A stretch of 64,000 nt of DNA from Flavobacterium fryxellicola (GTDB lineage: Bacteria; Bacteroidota; Bacteroidia; Flavobacteriales; Flavobacteriaceae), in assembly GCF_900143245.1 (NCBI RefSeq), contig NZ_FRDK01000008.1, positions 62,001-126,000 on the forward strand. Direction: 5' to 3'. Positions 16,560 to 24,829 of the stretch are shown here, one piece after another (position 1 is the stretch's first letter; each line of letters begins with the position of its first letter). The position numbers were made by a program, and so were the translations under genes. The notes beneath the pieces were generated by a model. That model was not told where the DNA came from. It ran no database searches and saw only the letters and a list, made by a program, of their open reading frames with translations.

Positions 16560-16940
16560 TTAAACAAAACTTTGCGGAGGATGCTCTAATGGATAAATAA
16601 TTTTAGACTGAAATAAATCTTGTTTAGAATAAATCTTTTTTTTCTTTGAAGGAGTTGAATAAGAAAAGCTGTAATTAAAAGATGAAATAAAAAATAAAAT
16701 TTCATTACCAGCTACTATTTTTTTTGAAGAATCTTGATTATTTTGTTCCTTATTTATCTTTTTCAAATGACATTTACCATTGCATTTAAGTTCTGGTTTT
16801 GCTTTATTCTGGCAAAATTGTTCTGTGAAACTTTCATTAAAAAAAGAATATTCAAATTGCAAAATAGTTGTTTTCAAATTAAAACATAGAATGCTAATTA
16901 GGATTAAAAAGATAAAACTATTTTGAATTGATTTGTGCAT
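16560..16940 (-). CDS. Small Cys-rich anchored protein, likely copper-receptor partner
   Basis: The protein has 126 residues. Residues about 8-24 are a hydrophobic segment, either a signal peptide or an anchor, and a second weaker segment is at about 83-95. Between them is FCQNKAKPELKCNGKCHLKK with Cys43, Cys53 and Cys57 and His58, plausible for copper binding in the periplasm. I recall similar short proteins in front of TonB receptors in Bacteroidetes, but know no name. It lies 46 bp upstream of the copper receptor on the same strand, so co-transcription is likely. Role inferred from context. Confidence 0.7.
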   Translation of the reverse strand: MHKSIQNSFIFLILISILCFNLKTTILQFEYSFFNESFTEQFCQNKAKPELKCNGKCHLKKINKEQNNQDSSKKIVAGNEILFFISSFNYSFSYSTPSKKKKIYSKQDLFQSKIIYPLEHPPQSFV

Positions 16941-17008
16941 TTCTATGGTATTTTATACGAGTTTCAGACCCGTTGCAGTTCAATTTTTAGGTAGGTTAAA
17001 ACGGATAT

Positions 17009-18046
17009 TTAATAACTCGTATCGTCTAATTTTACTTTTCCATTGAAGGTTTTGTACAAAAAGAAGAAGTATCCGGCAAGTAAAGGAGTTCCAATTAAAA
17101 CGATGGTAAGCATAATTCCCAATGATTTCTGTGAAGAAGCCGCGTTGTAAATCGTAACACTAAATTTAGGATCTATAGTAGAAATTAATAAAGTAGGATA
17201 CAGCTGTAAGGCTACCAATCCCAACAATAACGCCATGGTTAGCGATGAAAAAACCAAGGCTAACATGTATTTTTTTTTAGAAGCCAACCGAGGGACATTG
17301 GCTACAGCCAAAAAGGACAAAATTGGAGCGCCAAAATAAATCGGATTATTTCTAAAAGTTTCGGTTACTTCCGGAATAAAAATCAGCGTGTAAAGCGTGG
17401 TAATTCCAAATGTGATAATGAAAAATAGCATTCCTTTTTTTAGTAGAAGAGTCAATCGAGCATGCAATCGTCCTTCGGTTTTTAGCAAAAGAAAAATTGC
17501 TCCTTGCGTCATAAAAAGTGATAATGTAGTAAAACCAACTAATATAGCATACGGATTTAGGAACGAAAAGAAAACGCCACCTTGGTACGTGTGGTTTTCG
17601 CCTAAAGGAAATCCTTGTAAAATATTGCCCAGAACAACGCCTAACAAAAATGCAATCATGATGCTGGAAACACTATAAATAATGTCCCAAGTTTTGCGCC
17701 ACCACAACATCTCTTCGTCGCTTCTGAATTTTATTGCCGCAGCACGAAGCACATTGAACATCAAAAATAGCATAAACGGAACGTACATTGCAGACAACAT
17801 GGTGGCGTACATAACGGGAAATCCCGCGAATAAAGCACCACCGCCAATGACAAGCCACACTTGATTGGCATCCCAAACGGGAGCAATTGCATTAATTGCC
17901 ACCCGACGACTTAAATCCTTTTTGAGAAATAAATGCCAAGCTCCCGCACCAAAGTCGAATCCTTCCAAAATGGCATAGCCGGAAAATAAAAGTCCGATGA
18001 CCAAATACCATAAAGTAGGATAGTCAATTCCTAGAAAATATTCCAT
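17009..18046 (-). CDS. cydB: Cytochrome bd quinol oxidase subunit II
   Basis: This 345-residue inner-membrane subunit II of cytochrome bd oxidase works with CydA to reduce O2 with quinol electrons. It has about eight or nine hydrophobic segments and the family start (LWYLVIGLLFSGYAILEGFD), followed by the conserved region VWDANQVWLVIGGGALFAGFP at about 56-76. Length is normal for the shorter CydB type. It follows cydA with a 20-bp gap and is clearly in one operon with it. It offers high-affinity or NO-resistant respiration at low O2. Confidence 0.95.
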   Translation of the reverse strand: MEYFLGIDYPTLWYLVIGLLFSGYAILEGFDFGAGAWHLFLKKDLSRRVAINAIAPVWDANQVWLVIGGGALFAGFPVMYATMLSAMYVPFMLFLMFNVLRAAAIKFRSDEEMLWWRKTWDIIYSVSSIMIAFLLGVVLGNILQGFPLGENHTYQGGVFFSFLNPYAILVGFTTLSLFMTQGAIFLLLKTEGRLHARLTLLLKKGMLFFIITFGITTLYTLIFIPEVTETFRNNPIYFGAPILSFLAVANVPRLASKKKYMLALVFSSLTMALLLGLVALQLYPTLLISTIDPKFSVTIYNAASSQKSLGIMLTIVLIGTPLLAGYFFFLYKTFNGKVKLDDTSY

Positions 18047-18066
18047 GAGTATTGATTTTTGAGTTT

Positions 18067-19419
18067 TTAAAACGACTGAAAGTTTACGGGTTCATTGAGT
18101 TCATTATACGGACCGTGTTTGATTTTTTTATTGACCATGTAAATAAATAGTGCAAATAAAATAGCGTAAATAACGGTAAACATGATTAGGGAGAACATAA
18201 TTTGATTGGCTGATACTTCTTGTGAGAAAGCGTCGCCCGTTCTTAAATGTCCATAAACCACCCACGGTTGTCGACCCATTTCTGCAGCAAACCAACCCAC
18301 TTGATTGGCAATTTGCGGTAGAATAACTGCATAAGAAAATATCCACAGCAACCATTTGGTTTCAAATAATTTTTTACGCCACCACATATAACTTGCAAAT
18401 AAAGTCAGTCCAATTAAAGTCATTCCAATGGCAATCATAATGTGGTAAAATTGAAAAACTGCATTTATTTGACTTGGTCGATCTTCTTCGGGAAAGTTGT
18501 TCAATCCAACTATTGGTGCATCAAAATCTTGATGAACTAGAAAGGACAAACCTCCTGGAATTCCAAGTCCCGTTACTTCTTGTTTTTCTTTATCGACCCA
18601 ACCAAAAAGATATAAATCTGCGGGAGCATTTTTCTCAAAATGACCTTCCAATGCGGCCAATTTTGCTGGCTGATTGACTGCCACGCCATCTGCAGAACTG
18701 TGTCCCGAAACCAATTGTCCGAGTGAAAAAACGGTAGCTACGACCAAGGCAATTTTAAAAGCTTTTTTTGAAATTTCCACATACCGTCCTTTTCGCAAAT
18801 AATAGGCATGAACGCTCAACACTAAAAAGGCTCCCGCCAATAAAGCGCCTTGCCAAGTATGTACCAATCGATCCATGCTTGACGGATTGAAAACCATTTC
18901 CCAAAAGTCAGTCACTTCGGCACGAGCAGCTAAGCCTTCGCCTACAATGTGATAACCGGCTGGCGTTTGTTGCCAAGAATTAGCTACCACAATCCAAACG
19001 GCTGAAAACATAGAACCCAAGAATACACCAATTGTCGAAACCAAATGCACCCACGGCTTTACGCGGTGCCATCCAAAAAGGAGTACACCTAAAAAAGCAC
19101 TTTCTAAACCAAAAGCGAATAATCCTTCGGCAGCCAAAGCACTTCCGAAAATATCGCCGACATATCTAGAATAAACGGCCCAGTTGGTACCGAATTCAAA
19201 TTCCATAATGATCCCTGTTGCAACGCCAATTCCAAAAGTCAGGGCAAATATTTTTATCCAGAAACGAGTTAAAATTTCATATTCTTTTTTACCTGTTTTT
19301 ATGTAAAGGCTTTCCATAATTACCATAATCAGTCCGATACCAATACTCAAAGGGGGATAAATATAATGGAAAGCAATAGTGAAGGCAAATTGGATTCGAG
19401 CAAGAATTTCTACATCCAT
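18067..19419 (-). CDS. cydA: Cytochrome bd quinol oxidase subunit I
   Basis: The protein has 450 residues. It holds hemes b558, b595 and d. Visible signatures are the first-helix motif FTIAFHYIYPPLSIG (with the b595-ligand-type His), ATGIIMEFEFGTNW, and MGRQPWVVYGHLRT in the C-terminal third, next to the quinol site. The Q-loop is short, which is common in Bacteroidetes enzymes. The ATG lies 18 bp after the end of a broken DUF983 gene, with which it was probably once co-transcribed. The promoter is likely the TACCTTTG box at 19839. Confidence 0.95.
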   Translation of the reverse strand: MDVEILARIQFAFTIAFHYIYPPLSIGIGLIMVIMESLYIKTGKKEYEILTRFWIKIFALTFGIGVATGIIMEFEFGTNWAVYSRYVGDIFGSALAAEGLFAFGLESAFLGVLLFGWHRVKPWVHLVSTIGVFLGSMFSAVWIVVANSWQQTPAGYHIVGEGLAARAEVTDFWEMVFNPSSMDRLVHTWQGALLAGAFLVLSVHAYYLRKGRYVEISKKAFKIALVVATVFSLGQLVSGHSSADGVAVNQPAKLAALEGHFEKNAPADLYLFGWVDKEKQEVTGLGIPGGLSFLVHQDFDAPIVGLNNFPEEDRPSQINAVFQFYHIMIAIGMTLIGLTLFASYMWWRKKLFETKWLLWIFSYAVILPQIANQVGWFAAEMGRQPWVVYGHLRTGDAFSQEVSANQIMFSLIMFTVIYAILFALFIYMVNKKIKHGPYNELNEPVNFQSF

Positions 19420-19437
19420 TGTGTTGTAATTTTAAAA

Positions 19438-19823
19438 TTAATTGTGTTGAAGTTTGTCGTTTCCACGAAAGAAAAGTGTTAACCAAATCACACGCGACAA
19501 TCGCATGAACCACGGTTGCAAGAGAATTAGAGCAGTAACATTTAGGGAAACCACCACAAGATTTCTATGTTTTTAAAACTGTATACAGTGGATAATTTCC
19601 AAATAATAAATGTGATGATAGAAAAAGCAATAGTAAGTCCATAACTCACATAACCAGTTCGTTGGTAAAAACCAAGTTCGATTTCCGTTCGCTGTTTGCA
19701 AACGTAAAATTTGTCAACTATCTTTGTGTTTTTGCTTAAATTATACCATTTGTATTTGAAAAGTTCGCCTTTGTGGCATCGGGGAGATCTAAAAGAAACT
19801 AGGTTTTTAAGAAAGAAAAACAT
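19438..19823 (-). pseudogene. DUF983 family protein gene, frameshifted and decayed
   Basis: Two frames together give one DUF983-like protein. The first (ATG at 19823) reads HKGELFKYKWYNL ... TEIELGFYQRTGYVSYGLTI ... EILWWFP and stops at about 19542. The rest continues in another frame as LNVTALILLQPWFMRLSRV to the TAA at 19438. Restoring one base in the CCC run (plus-strand GGG at 19545-19547) joins them. Two of the four zinc-ribbon Cys expected in the family are also gone (S13 for Cys, F in place of the third), so decay is older than a single sequencing error. It is the first cistron before cydAB. Confidence 0.75.
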
Positions 19824-19838
19824 TGACTATATTTTTAT

Positions 19839-19846
19839 CAAAGGTA
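19839..19846 (-). promoter_or_regulatory. Candidate promoter box of the cydAB transcript
   Basis: The minus strand reads TACCTTTG, a TAnnTTTG match, 15 bp before the ATG of the decayed DUF983 gene. No exact TTG at -33 and no clear FNR-type palindrome were seen. Confidence 0.45.
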
Positions 19847-19921
19847 TTTCTTCAGAAGGAAATTTTATGTGATAAAAGTTACTTAACAGGCCTAAAAACA
19901 GCTTTCTTAAACAATTTCCGA

Positions 19922-20788
19922 TTAATTTTTAAGAAACATTTTCTTAAATCCATCAGGAGTATTATTTTCATATTTCTTAAAGAACCGTCCAAAATAGGAA
20001 TTATCAGTGAATCCTAATTCATAAGCGATCTCCGATGCTGTTTTTTTCTCATGGATTAATAATCGTTTTGCTTCTAGAATGATTCTATTCCGAATTAAAT
20101 CCCCTGCTGAACTCTTCGTTACTTCATTGCAAACGGCATTAAGATAGTTAGGACGTACATGCAATACTGAAGCATAATCTTTTACAAAATGTTTCTCTCT
20201 AAAATACTTATCAATAAGTTCTTCAAAATGATAAATGAGCTGAAGTGATTGACTAAACTCAGTGTTTTTGTTGTTTGGCTCGAATAAGCGGTCCAATTCT
20301 AGCAACATTAAATTAAGTAGTGAATATAAATGTTTATCAAAATTATTTCCCTTTCCACTAAACTCCTTTAACATCCATAACGCAATCGATTTTACATTTT
20401 CAAATTGTTCCTTTGAAACTTTAGCATAAGGTATTTTGTGCCTATACGTTAAAAATGAAAACTCACTAAGTTCATAATTTTGATGGCGTAGTGCAAAGAA
20501 ATCATTTTCAAATACAATTATATATCCTTCAATTTTATCGTAATCAAGCCATTGATGAATTTGCCCATAATGCAAACATGTAATAGAAAAAGGTTCTATA
20601 ATACATTCTTCAAAATCAACTAGTTGCTTACCTGAATTGCGTTCGTTTAACAAAATCATATTATAATTATGACGGTGCGGAACATCTAATTCTTTCATGT
20701 AAGGGAGAAAATCAATCGTTTTATAAATAGAAAATTTCAACTTATTTTGGGTAATAGCGGTAGAGTTGATATTTTTTATTTCACACAT
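19922..20788 (-). CDS. AraC-family transcriptional regulator
   Basis: The protein has 288 residues. The N-terminal half (about 1-170) has the cupin-like sensor pattern of AraC regulators, with PHRHNYNMILL at 37-47 and a block around residues 65-110. The C-terminal 100 residues form the double helix-turn-helix, ending with TASEIAYELGFTDNSYFGRFFKKY (about 252-275). It starts only a few bp after the cbb3-oxidase operon's last gene, so it is probably co-transcribed and may control the oxidase or the divergently placed metabolism. The ligand is unknown. Confidence 0.9.
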   Translation of the reverse strand: MCEIKNINSTAITQNKLKFSIYKTIDFLPYMKELDVPHRHNYNMILLNERNSGKQLVDFEECIIEPFSITCLHYGQIHQWLDYDKIEGYIIVFENDFFALRHQNYELSEFSFLTYRHKIPYAKVSKEQFENVKSIALWMLKEFSGKGNNFDKHLYSLLNLMLLELDRLFEPNNKNTEFSQSLQLIYHFEELIDKYFREKHFVKDYASVLHVRPNYLNAVCNEVTKSSAGDLIRNRIILEAKRLLIHEKKTASEIAYELGFTDNSYFGRFFKKYENNTPDGFKKMFLKN

Positions 20789-20792
20789 AATT

Positions 20793-21191
20793 TTATCCTA
20801 AAGAAGTAATTGTATAGTAAATAGCCCAAGCAACAAAAGCGATAATTCCAGCAATAACCCAGGAGGGAACACTTTTTGGCGTTTCAGAACCGTCGATTAA
20901 AAACTGTTTTTGATTTCCTTTGCCATAAGCATTAATCATTAAAGGCAAAATGCCGTCAACTTCATCATTAGGATCTAAACCATCAATGGTAATTGAAGGC
21001 CCGTTTCTGACCATGAATGGAATAATTTTAATCCCTTCTTTGCCAATTGGGTCTTTACTTACTATTTTTAAATGGTGTAATCCATCAATTAGTTTTCTGG
21101 TATCCAAATCGAAATTTACAGGCGTTATGAATTCGCCGATTGGCAAAACCTCCTCATCAACAAATATAATCACTTTTGTTTTACTGTCCAT
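20793..21191 (-). CDS. Hypothetical membrane-anchored protein of the cbb3 operon
   Basis: From the ATG at 21191 the protein has 132 residues; a TTG start at 21200 would add three. Residues about 1-105 are soluble and strand-rich (KTKVIIFVDEE, LKIVSKDPIGKEGIKIIPFMV). Residues about 108-130 form one C-terminal transmembrane helix. It begins 1 bp after the preceding gene and ends 4 bp before the AraC gene, a tight operon arrangement. It may be an accessory or assembly subunit, but no family such as CcoH or CcoQ is matched. Confidence 0.7.
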   Translation of the reverse strand: MDSKTKVIIFVDEEVLPIGEFITPVNFDLDTRKLIDGLHHLKIVSKDPIGKEGIKIIPFMVRNGPSITIDGLDPNDEVDGILPLMINAYGKGNQKQFLIDGSETPKSVPSWVIAGIIAFVAWAIYYTITSLG

Positions 21192-21192
21192 A

Positions 21193-21453
21193 TTAGTCAA
21201 ATTTTAAGATGGTTCGTTTAATGTGATTGCTGTTCGTTTCTTTGGGTTGAACAATGTATTTCACTGAATAAAAAAGTGTTATCAAAACTATGATACTCAT
21301 TCCAATCACGATTGCATAATCCACGTTACCGTCTGGGCCTGCCCCATGAGCGATACCTTGTAAAATTTTAGGTTGCTGTTTGTCACATACAGGACAAGCA
21401 AATAGTCCTATTGAAAAAAGGCTAAAAAGCGTTATAAAGATTGATTTTTTCAT
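21193..21453 (-). CDS. Small CPVC membrane protein of the cbb3 operon
   Basis: The protein has 86 residues with a signal-peptide-like start (1-19) followed immediately by CPVC (C20-C23), then a short loop and one transmembrane helix (about 46-68). The CxxC near the periplasmic face could bind copper or take part in thiol exchange during oxidase maturation. This is inference from motif and position, between the oxidase subunits and another small membrane protein. The start of the next gene follows the stop by one base. Confidence 0.7.
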   Translation of the reverse strand: MKKSIFITLFSLFSIGLFACPVCDKQQPKILQGIAHGAGPDGNVDYAIVIGMSIIVLITLFYSVKYIVQPKETNSNHIKRTILKFD

Positions 21454-21458
21454 ACTAT

Positions 21459-22472
21459 TTATTGTACTGGTGCAGTTGCTTTTGCAAGCTCCATTAATTT
21501 TTTTACTTGTTCTACTGTCACTTTCTTGGCATTATTGCCCCAACTCGTTTTCTCGTGATTCATAATGGCGGCTACTTCTTCAGCAGATAGACCGGCATTT
21601 GTCCCAACAGCAGGCATAACGCCGTATTGTTCTTGAGCGTTGTAGCCATTCATGATAATGGCAACCATAATTTCAGAGTCATCATTAAGCACAACCTTAC
21701 TTCCTTTTAAAGGTGGAAATGCGCCCGCAAGTCCTTCCCCATTTTGCTGGTGACACGCCATACAATTTGCTGCGTATAAATCACTTCCGTTCAATTCTGG
21801 CTCAACGCCAGCTGCTGAAGCCATTGCTTCTTTTTTCTCCTTTTTATATAGAAATTTTGGATCAGGCGTACCGTCTGGTAATTTGACTTGTTTCAAACTT
21901 TGCAAATAGGCAACTAAATTTAACCCATCTTGTGTAGCCACTACAATTCCTTTTTGGCCTTTCATAAAAGCTTCAGGAACTGCAACTTTGATATCGCCTT
22001 TTGCTGCTTTGTCTTTGACTTCAAATAGCCACGGATAAGGCGCCATAATGGATTGCGGCGTAACAATTCTTGGATTGTATAGGTGAACCAAATGCCAATC
22101 TTGACTTGGCTGGCGTTCGCCAATATTCGTCAAATCGGGACCTGTTCGCTCGGTACCCATTAAAGTTCCGGCGTTTTGCCAAATACTTTTCCGAGTGCTT
22201 AATGCATAATCGGCAGCAATTCCGGGACGTTTTCCCCATGTTTTATCCATATCCACATTTCGGACTTGCTGAGTATGACAGCCTACACATCCATTACTGA
22301 TATAAATTTGTCTTCCCGCTTCTTGAGCTTCCGTTAGCGGAATAGCACCATACAATGGAACGCTGTTTTTTTGATTGTACAAACTTGGAATTACAGCAAC
22401 GAAAAGCGTGAGTGTGCCAAATAAAAGTGAGGCCGCCGTAAATAGTTTTTTATGATCGTGAAATATACTCAT
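21459..22472 (-). CDS. ccoO: cbb3-type oxidase subunit II (CcoO) fused to a cytochrome c domain
   Basis: The protein has 337 residues. A transmembrane anchor (about 12-32) is followed by a CcoO domain to about 205, with heme site CVGCH at 62-66 and CcoO landmarks TGPDL, DWHLVHLYNPR and MAPYPWL. A second c-type heme domain follows (about 225-320) with CMACH at 237-241 and GAFPPLKGS. The protein thus combines CcoO with a CcoP-like electron-entry domain. It starts 5 bp after the catalytic subunit gene. It takes electrons from periplasmic donors to subunit I. Confidence 0.88.
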   Translation of the reverse strand: MSIFHDHKKLFTAASLLFGTLTLFVAVIPSLYNQKNSVPLYGAIPLTEAQEAGRQIYISNGCVGCHTQQVRNVDMDKTWGKRPGIAADYALSTRKSIWQNAGTLMGTERTGPDLTNIGERQPSQDWHLVHLYNPRIVTPQSIMAPYPWLFEVKDKAAKGDIKVAVPEAFMKGQKGIVVATQDGLNLVAYLQSLKQVKLPDGTPDPKFLYKKEKKEAMASAAGVEPELNGSDLYAANCMACHQQNGEGLAGAFPPLKGSKVVLNDDSEIMVAIIMNGYNAQEQYGVMPAVGTNAGLSAEEVAAIMNHEKTSWGNNAKKVTVEQVKKLMELAKATAPVQ

Positions 22473-22477
22473 CTTAA

Positions 22478-24646
22478 TTAAATTTTAGGTTCAGCCAAAT
22501 TTGTTTCCAAATTTTGATTGATAATTTCAAATGCTTTTTGCTTAACATCAACATCCACGGTGGGTTGCATCATTTTATACATATTATAAACCAATACAAT
22601 ATGCGAAAGCCACATTAAAGTTCCTCCGATAGCCCTCCACAACCAATACGGACCCATCATAACCACACTATCAATAAATGGAGCGCCTTCAGCCCACATT
22701 AATCCTTTTAAAGTTCCACCAATCATCAATGGGATTGTGTAAAATTGCAATCCAATCAATGCCAACCAGAAATGCGCTCCAACACCCAGTTGAGGCGGTT
22801 CTTTTCCTGTAAGTCGAGGGACAATGGCGTAAATTCCTCCAAAAAGTAAGAACGTTATAATTCCGTACATCGTAATGTGCGAGTGTGCAATGGTAAAATC
22901 AGTAAAATGCCAAATTAAATTAGTAGAACGAAAGGCTTCGGCCGTTCCTTGAAAAGATCCCGTAAAATAATAAATAATCCCCACAAAAAAGAAAGGTAAT
23001 GAATAACTGTTACTCACTTTGCTCCAAGAACCTCTCAACGTCATTAGATAATTGGTTGTTCCTGCGACAACCGGAATTAACATTCCCACACTTCCTACAA
23101 TCGCAACCGTTTGCAACCACCAAGGCAAAGCACTAAAGACGAAATGGTGTGTACCAATAACCGTATAAAACAAAATTTGAGACCAAAAAGCTAAAACTCC
23201 TAAACTGTAGGAATAAATGGGTTTGTTCAATTGTTGCGGCAATAAATAATACAGTACACCCAACATAGAAAACATAAACCACATTCCTACTGCTTGATGC
23301 ATATAATAACCTTGCACAATAGTTTCACCAATTCCATCTTGTCCCATTGGGATATAAGCAATAAAGGCAACTATTAAAATAAATATATACGAAGCAACGA
23401 TGAACCAATTGGAAATATAAATTTCGGTCGTAGTTCGTTTGGCAATCGTTTTTATAAAATTAATCACAGTAAGAAGTAATCCAACAGCCCAGATTGCCAT
23501 AATAGGCCAGATGATTTCGCGGTATTCGCCACCGCCGTTATTGATTCCTGCCATAATGGTAATAGCTCCTACAAACATCGCAAAATTTACACAAATAAGT
23601 GCTGTCCAACCATTTTTAATACTATTCAAAGGGGCGTTACTGACCATAGGAACTATATAATAACCCAATCCCATAATTCCTATAGTTGCCCAAGCCCAAA
23701 AAACTAAATTAGTATGAACGGCTCGAAGTCGTCCAATACTTAACCAACTATAGGTATCAGCATCGGGGACTATAAATTTAATTCCCACGTATTCTCCAAC
23801 AGAACTACCTACAAAAAGCCAGAAAACAGCCGTTCCTAAAAACCATAAAACCAGCTTTGTCAATGCAGGGTCAATTTTCGGCCTTTTTATAGGAGGTCTT
23901 TTTGTAGCAAAAAATCGGTAATTAGTTTCAGAAGTAATATTTTTCAGTAAACCTTTAGAATCATGAGATGCTTTTCCAGCAGAAATTTCGTTTGGAACTA
24001 CTTCATAAGCTGATTTTTGTTTGATTTCTTCTAATTCTGAATCACTAGGCATATTTTCATCATCAGAAATAAATGCAGCAAATGCTTCTGCTTCTTTCAG
24101 TTTTTGAAAATTGTTGTAGTTTCTAAAGCTAGTAGTCACTTTTGAAACTAAATAAATCAAAGCAAAAAATAGCGGAATAAAAATCAATACCAAAGTAATT
24201 ACAATTCCGGGTTCAGAGAAGATATCTTCTCTTTTTGCAGGCCCAGTTTGAGCAAAAATAATTTGTGGTACTAAATAAAGTAATCCTAAAATAGCAAGAG
24301 AAAGCCCATTGTTACTTTTGATTCTTTTTCTTTTTATCACCTCAATTTCGCTAGCATTAAGATTACTAATATATTCTTTGAACTTGCTTTTTTTATGTTC
24401 AGTTTGGTCGTTTGCGGTCTTATTAGTGTTGGAAATAAGCTTTAACAACAAAACAACAATAGAAGCAACAGTGATTAAAACGACTGTGACAAGCAAGTCT
24501 ATGAATTCTATGGATTTGTTAGGAAAAAAACTAATATCGGTGTCGTTTTGAGCGACAGCGGAAAAAGGCTGTAAAAATAGAAGAAGAGTTAAAATAAGAA
24601 GCTTCAGCTTAGATTTGGATAAACGGTTTATCATTTGGAATATCAT
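22478..24646 (-). CDS. ccoN: cbb3-type oxidase catalytic subunit I (CcoN-like) with long N-terminal extension
   Basis: The protein has 722 residues; an ATG 12 bp downstream (24634) is equally possible. The catalytic part begins at about 260 and keeps the heme-copper residues: H311 (low-spin heme), H450, H500 and H501 (CuB), H588 and H590 (hemes), and Y494 six residues before HH, the position of the cross-linked Tyr in CcoN. The first 255 residues are an extra part with a signal-like segment, three hydrophobic segments (about 48-70, 115-132, 146-170) and a charged linker. It lacks a fused CcoO. It reduces O2 to water in the inner membrane. Confidence 0.88.
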   Translation of the reverse strand: MIFQMINRLSKSKLKLLILTLLLFLQPFSAVAQNDTDISFFPNKSIEFIDLLVTVVLITVASIVVLLLKLISNTNKTANDQTEHKKSKFKEYISNLNASEIEVIKRKRIKSNNGLSLAILGLLYLVPQIIFAQTGPAKREDIFSEPGIVITLVLIFIPLFFALIYLVSKVTTSFRNYNNFQKLKEAEAFAAFISDDENMPSDSELEEIKQKSAYEVVPNEISAGKASHDSKGLLKNITSETNYRFFATKRPPIKRPKIDPALTKLVLWFLGTAVFWLFVGSSVGEYVGIKFIVPDADTYSWLSIGRLRAVHTNLVFWAWATIGIMGLGYYIVPMVSNAPLNSIKNGWTALICVNFAMFVGAITIMAGINNGGGEYREIIWPIMAIWAVGLLLTVINFIKTIAKRTTTEIYISNWFIVASYIFILIVAFIAYIPMGQDGIGETIVQGYYMHQAVGMWFMFSMLGVLYYLLPQQLNKPIYSYSLGVLAFWSQILFYTVIGTHHFVFSALPWWLQTVAIVGSVGMLIPVVAGTTNYLMTLRGSWSKVSNSYSLPFFFVGIIYYFTGSFQGTAEAFRSTNLIWHFTDFTIAHSHITMYGIITFLLFGGIYAIVPRLTGKEPPQLGVGAHFWLALIGLQFYTIPLMIGGTLKGLMWAEGAPFIDSVVMMGPYWLWRAIGGTLMWLSHIVLVYNMYKMMQPTVDVDVKQKAFEIINQNLETNLAEPKI

Positions 24647-24764
24647 ATTATACTGTTTTAAAACATGAGGTAAAAATAAAAATAGAAGCTCATCGATCTA
24701 TGGTAATAAAAGCTGTATTGATGGTACTATTTACTGTAAGTGATATTTAACTCTTGTTCAAGAC

Positions 24765-24801
24765 AAAAAAAAACCCAGCCCTGAAAATTTTCAGAACTGG
24801 G
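24765..24801 (-). terminator. Terminator of valS
   Basis: Interrupted stem CCCAG..CTGAAAATTTTCAG..CTGGG, followed on the minus strand by a run of nine T. It lies 29 bp after the valS stop. Confidence 0.85.
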
Positions 24802-24829
24802 ATTTCCTATTTTTAAAAAAATCTAAAAT

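Noticed and set aside
19289..19513. 74-codon minus-strand frame across the cydA start
   Set aside because: Out of frame with cydA and with the DUF983 remnant; shadow frame.
22478..24646. Nitric oxide reductase as an alternative for the subunit I gene
   Set aside because: The Tyr six residues before the HH pair and the HxH heme motif follow the CcoN pattern, and the next gene is CcoO-like. NO reductases lack that Tyr. The possibility is not fully excluded.
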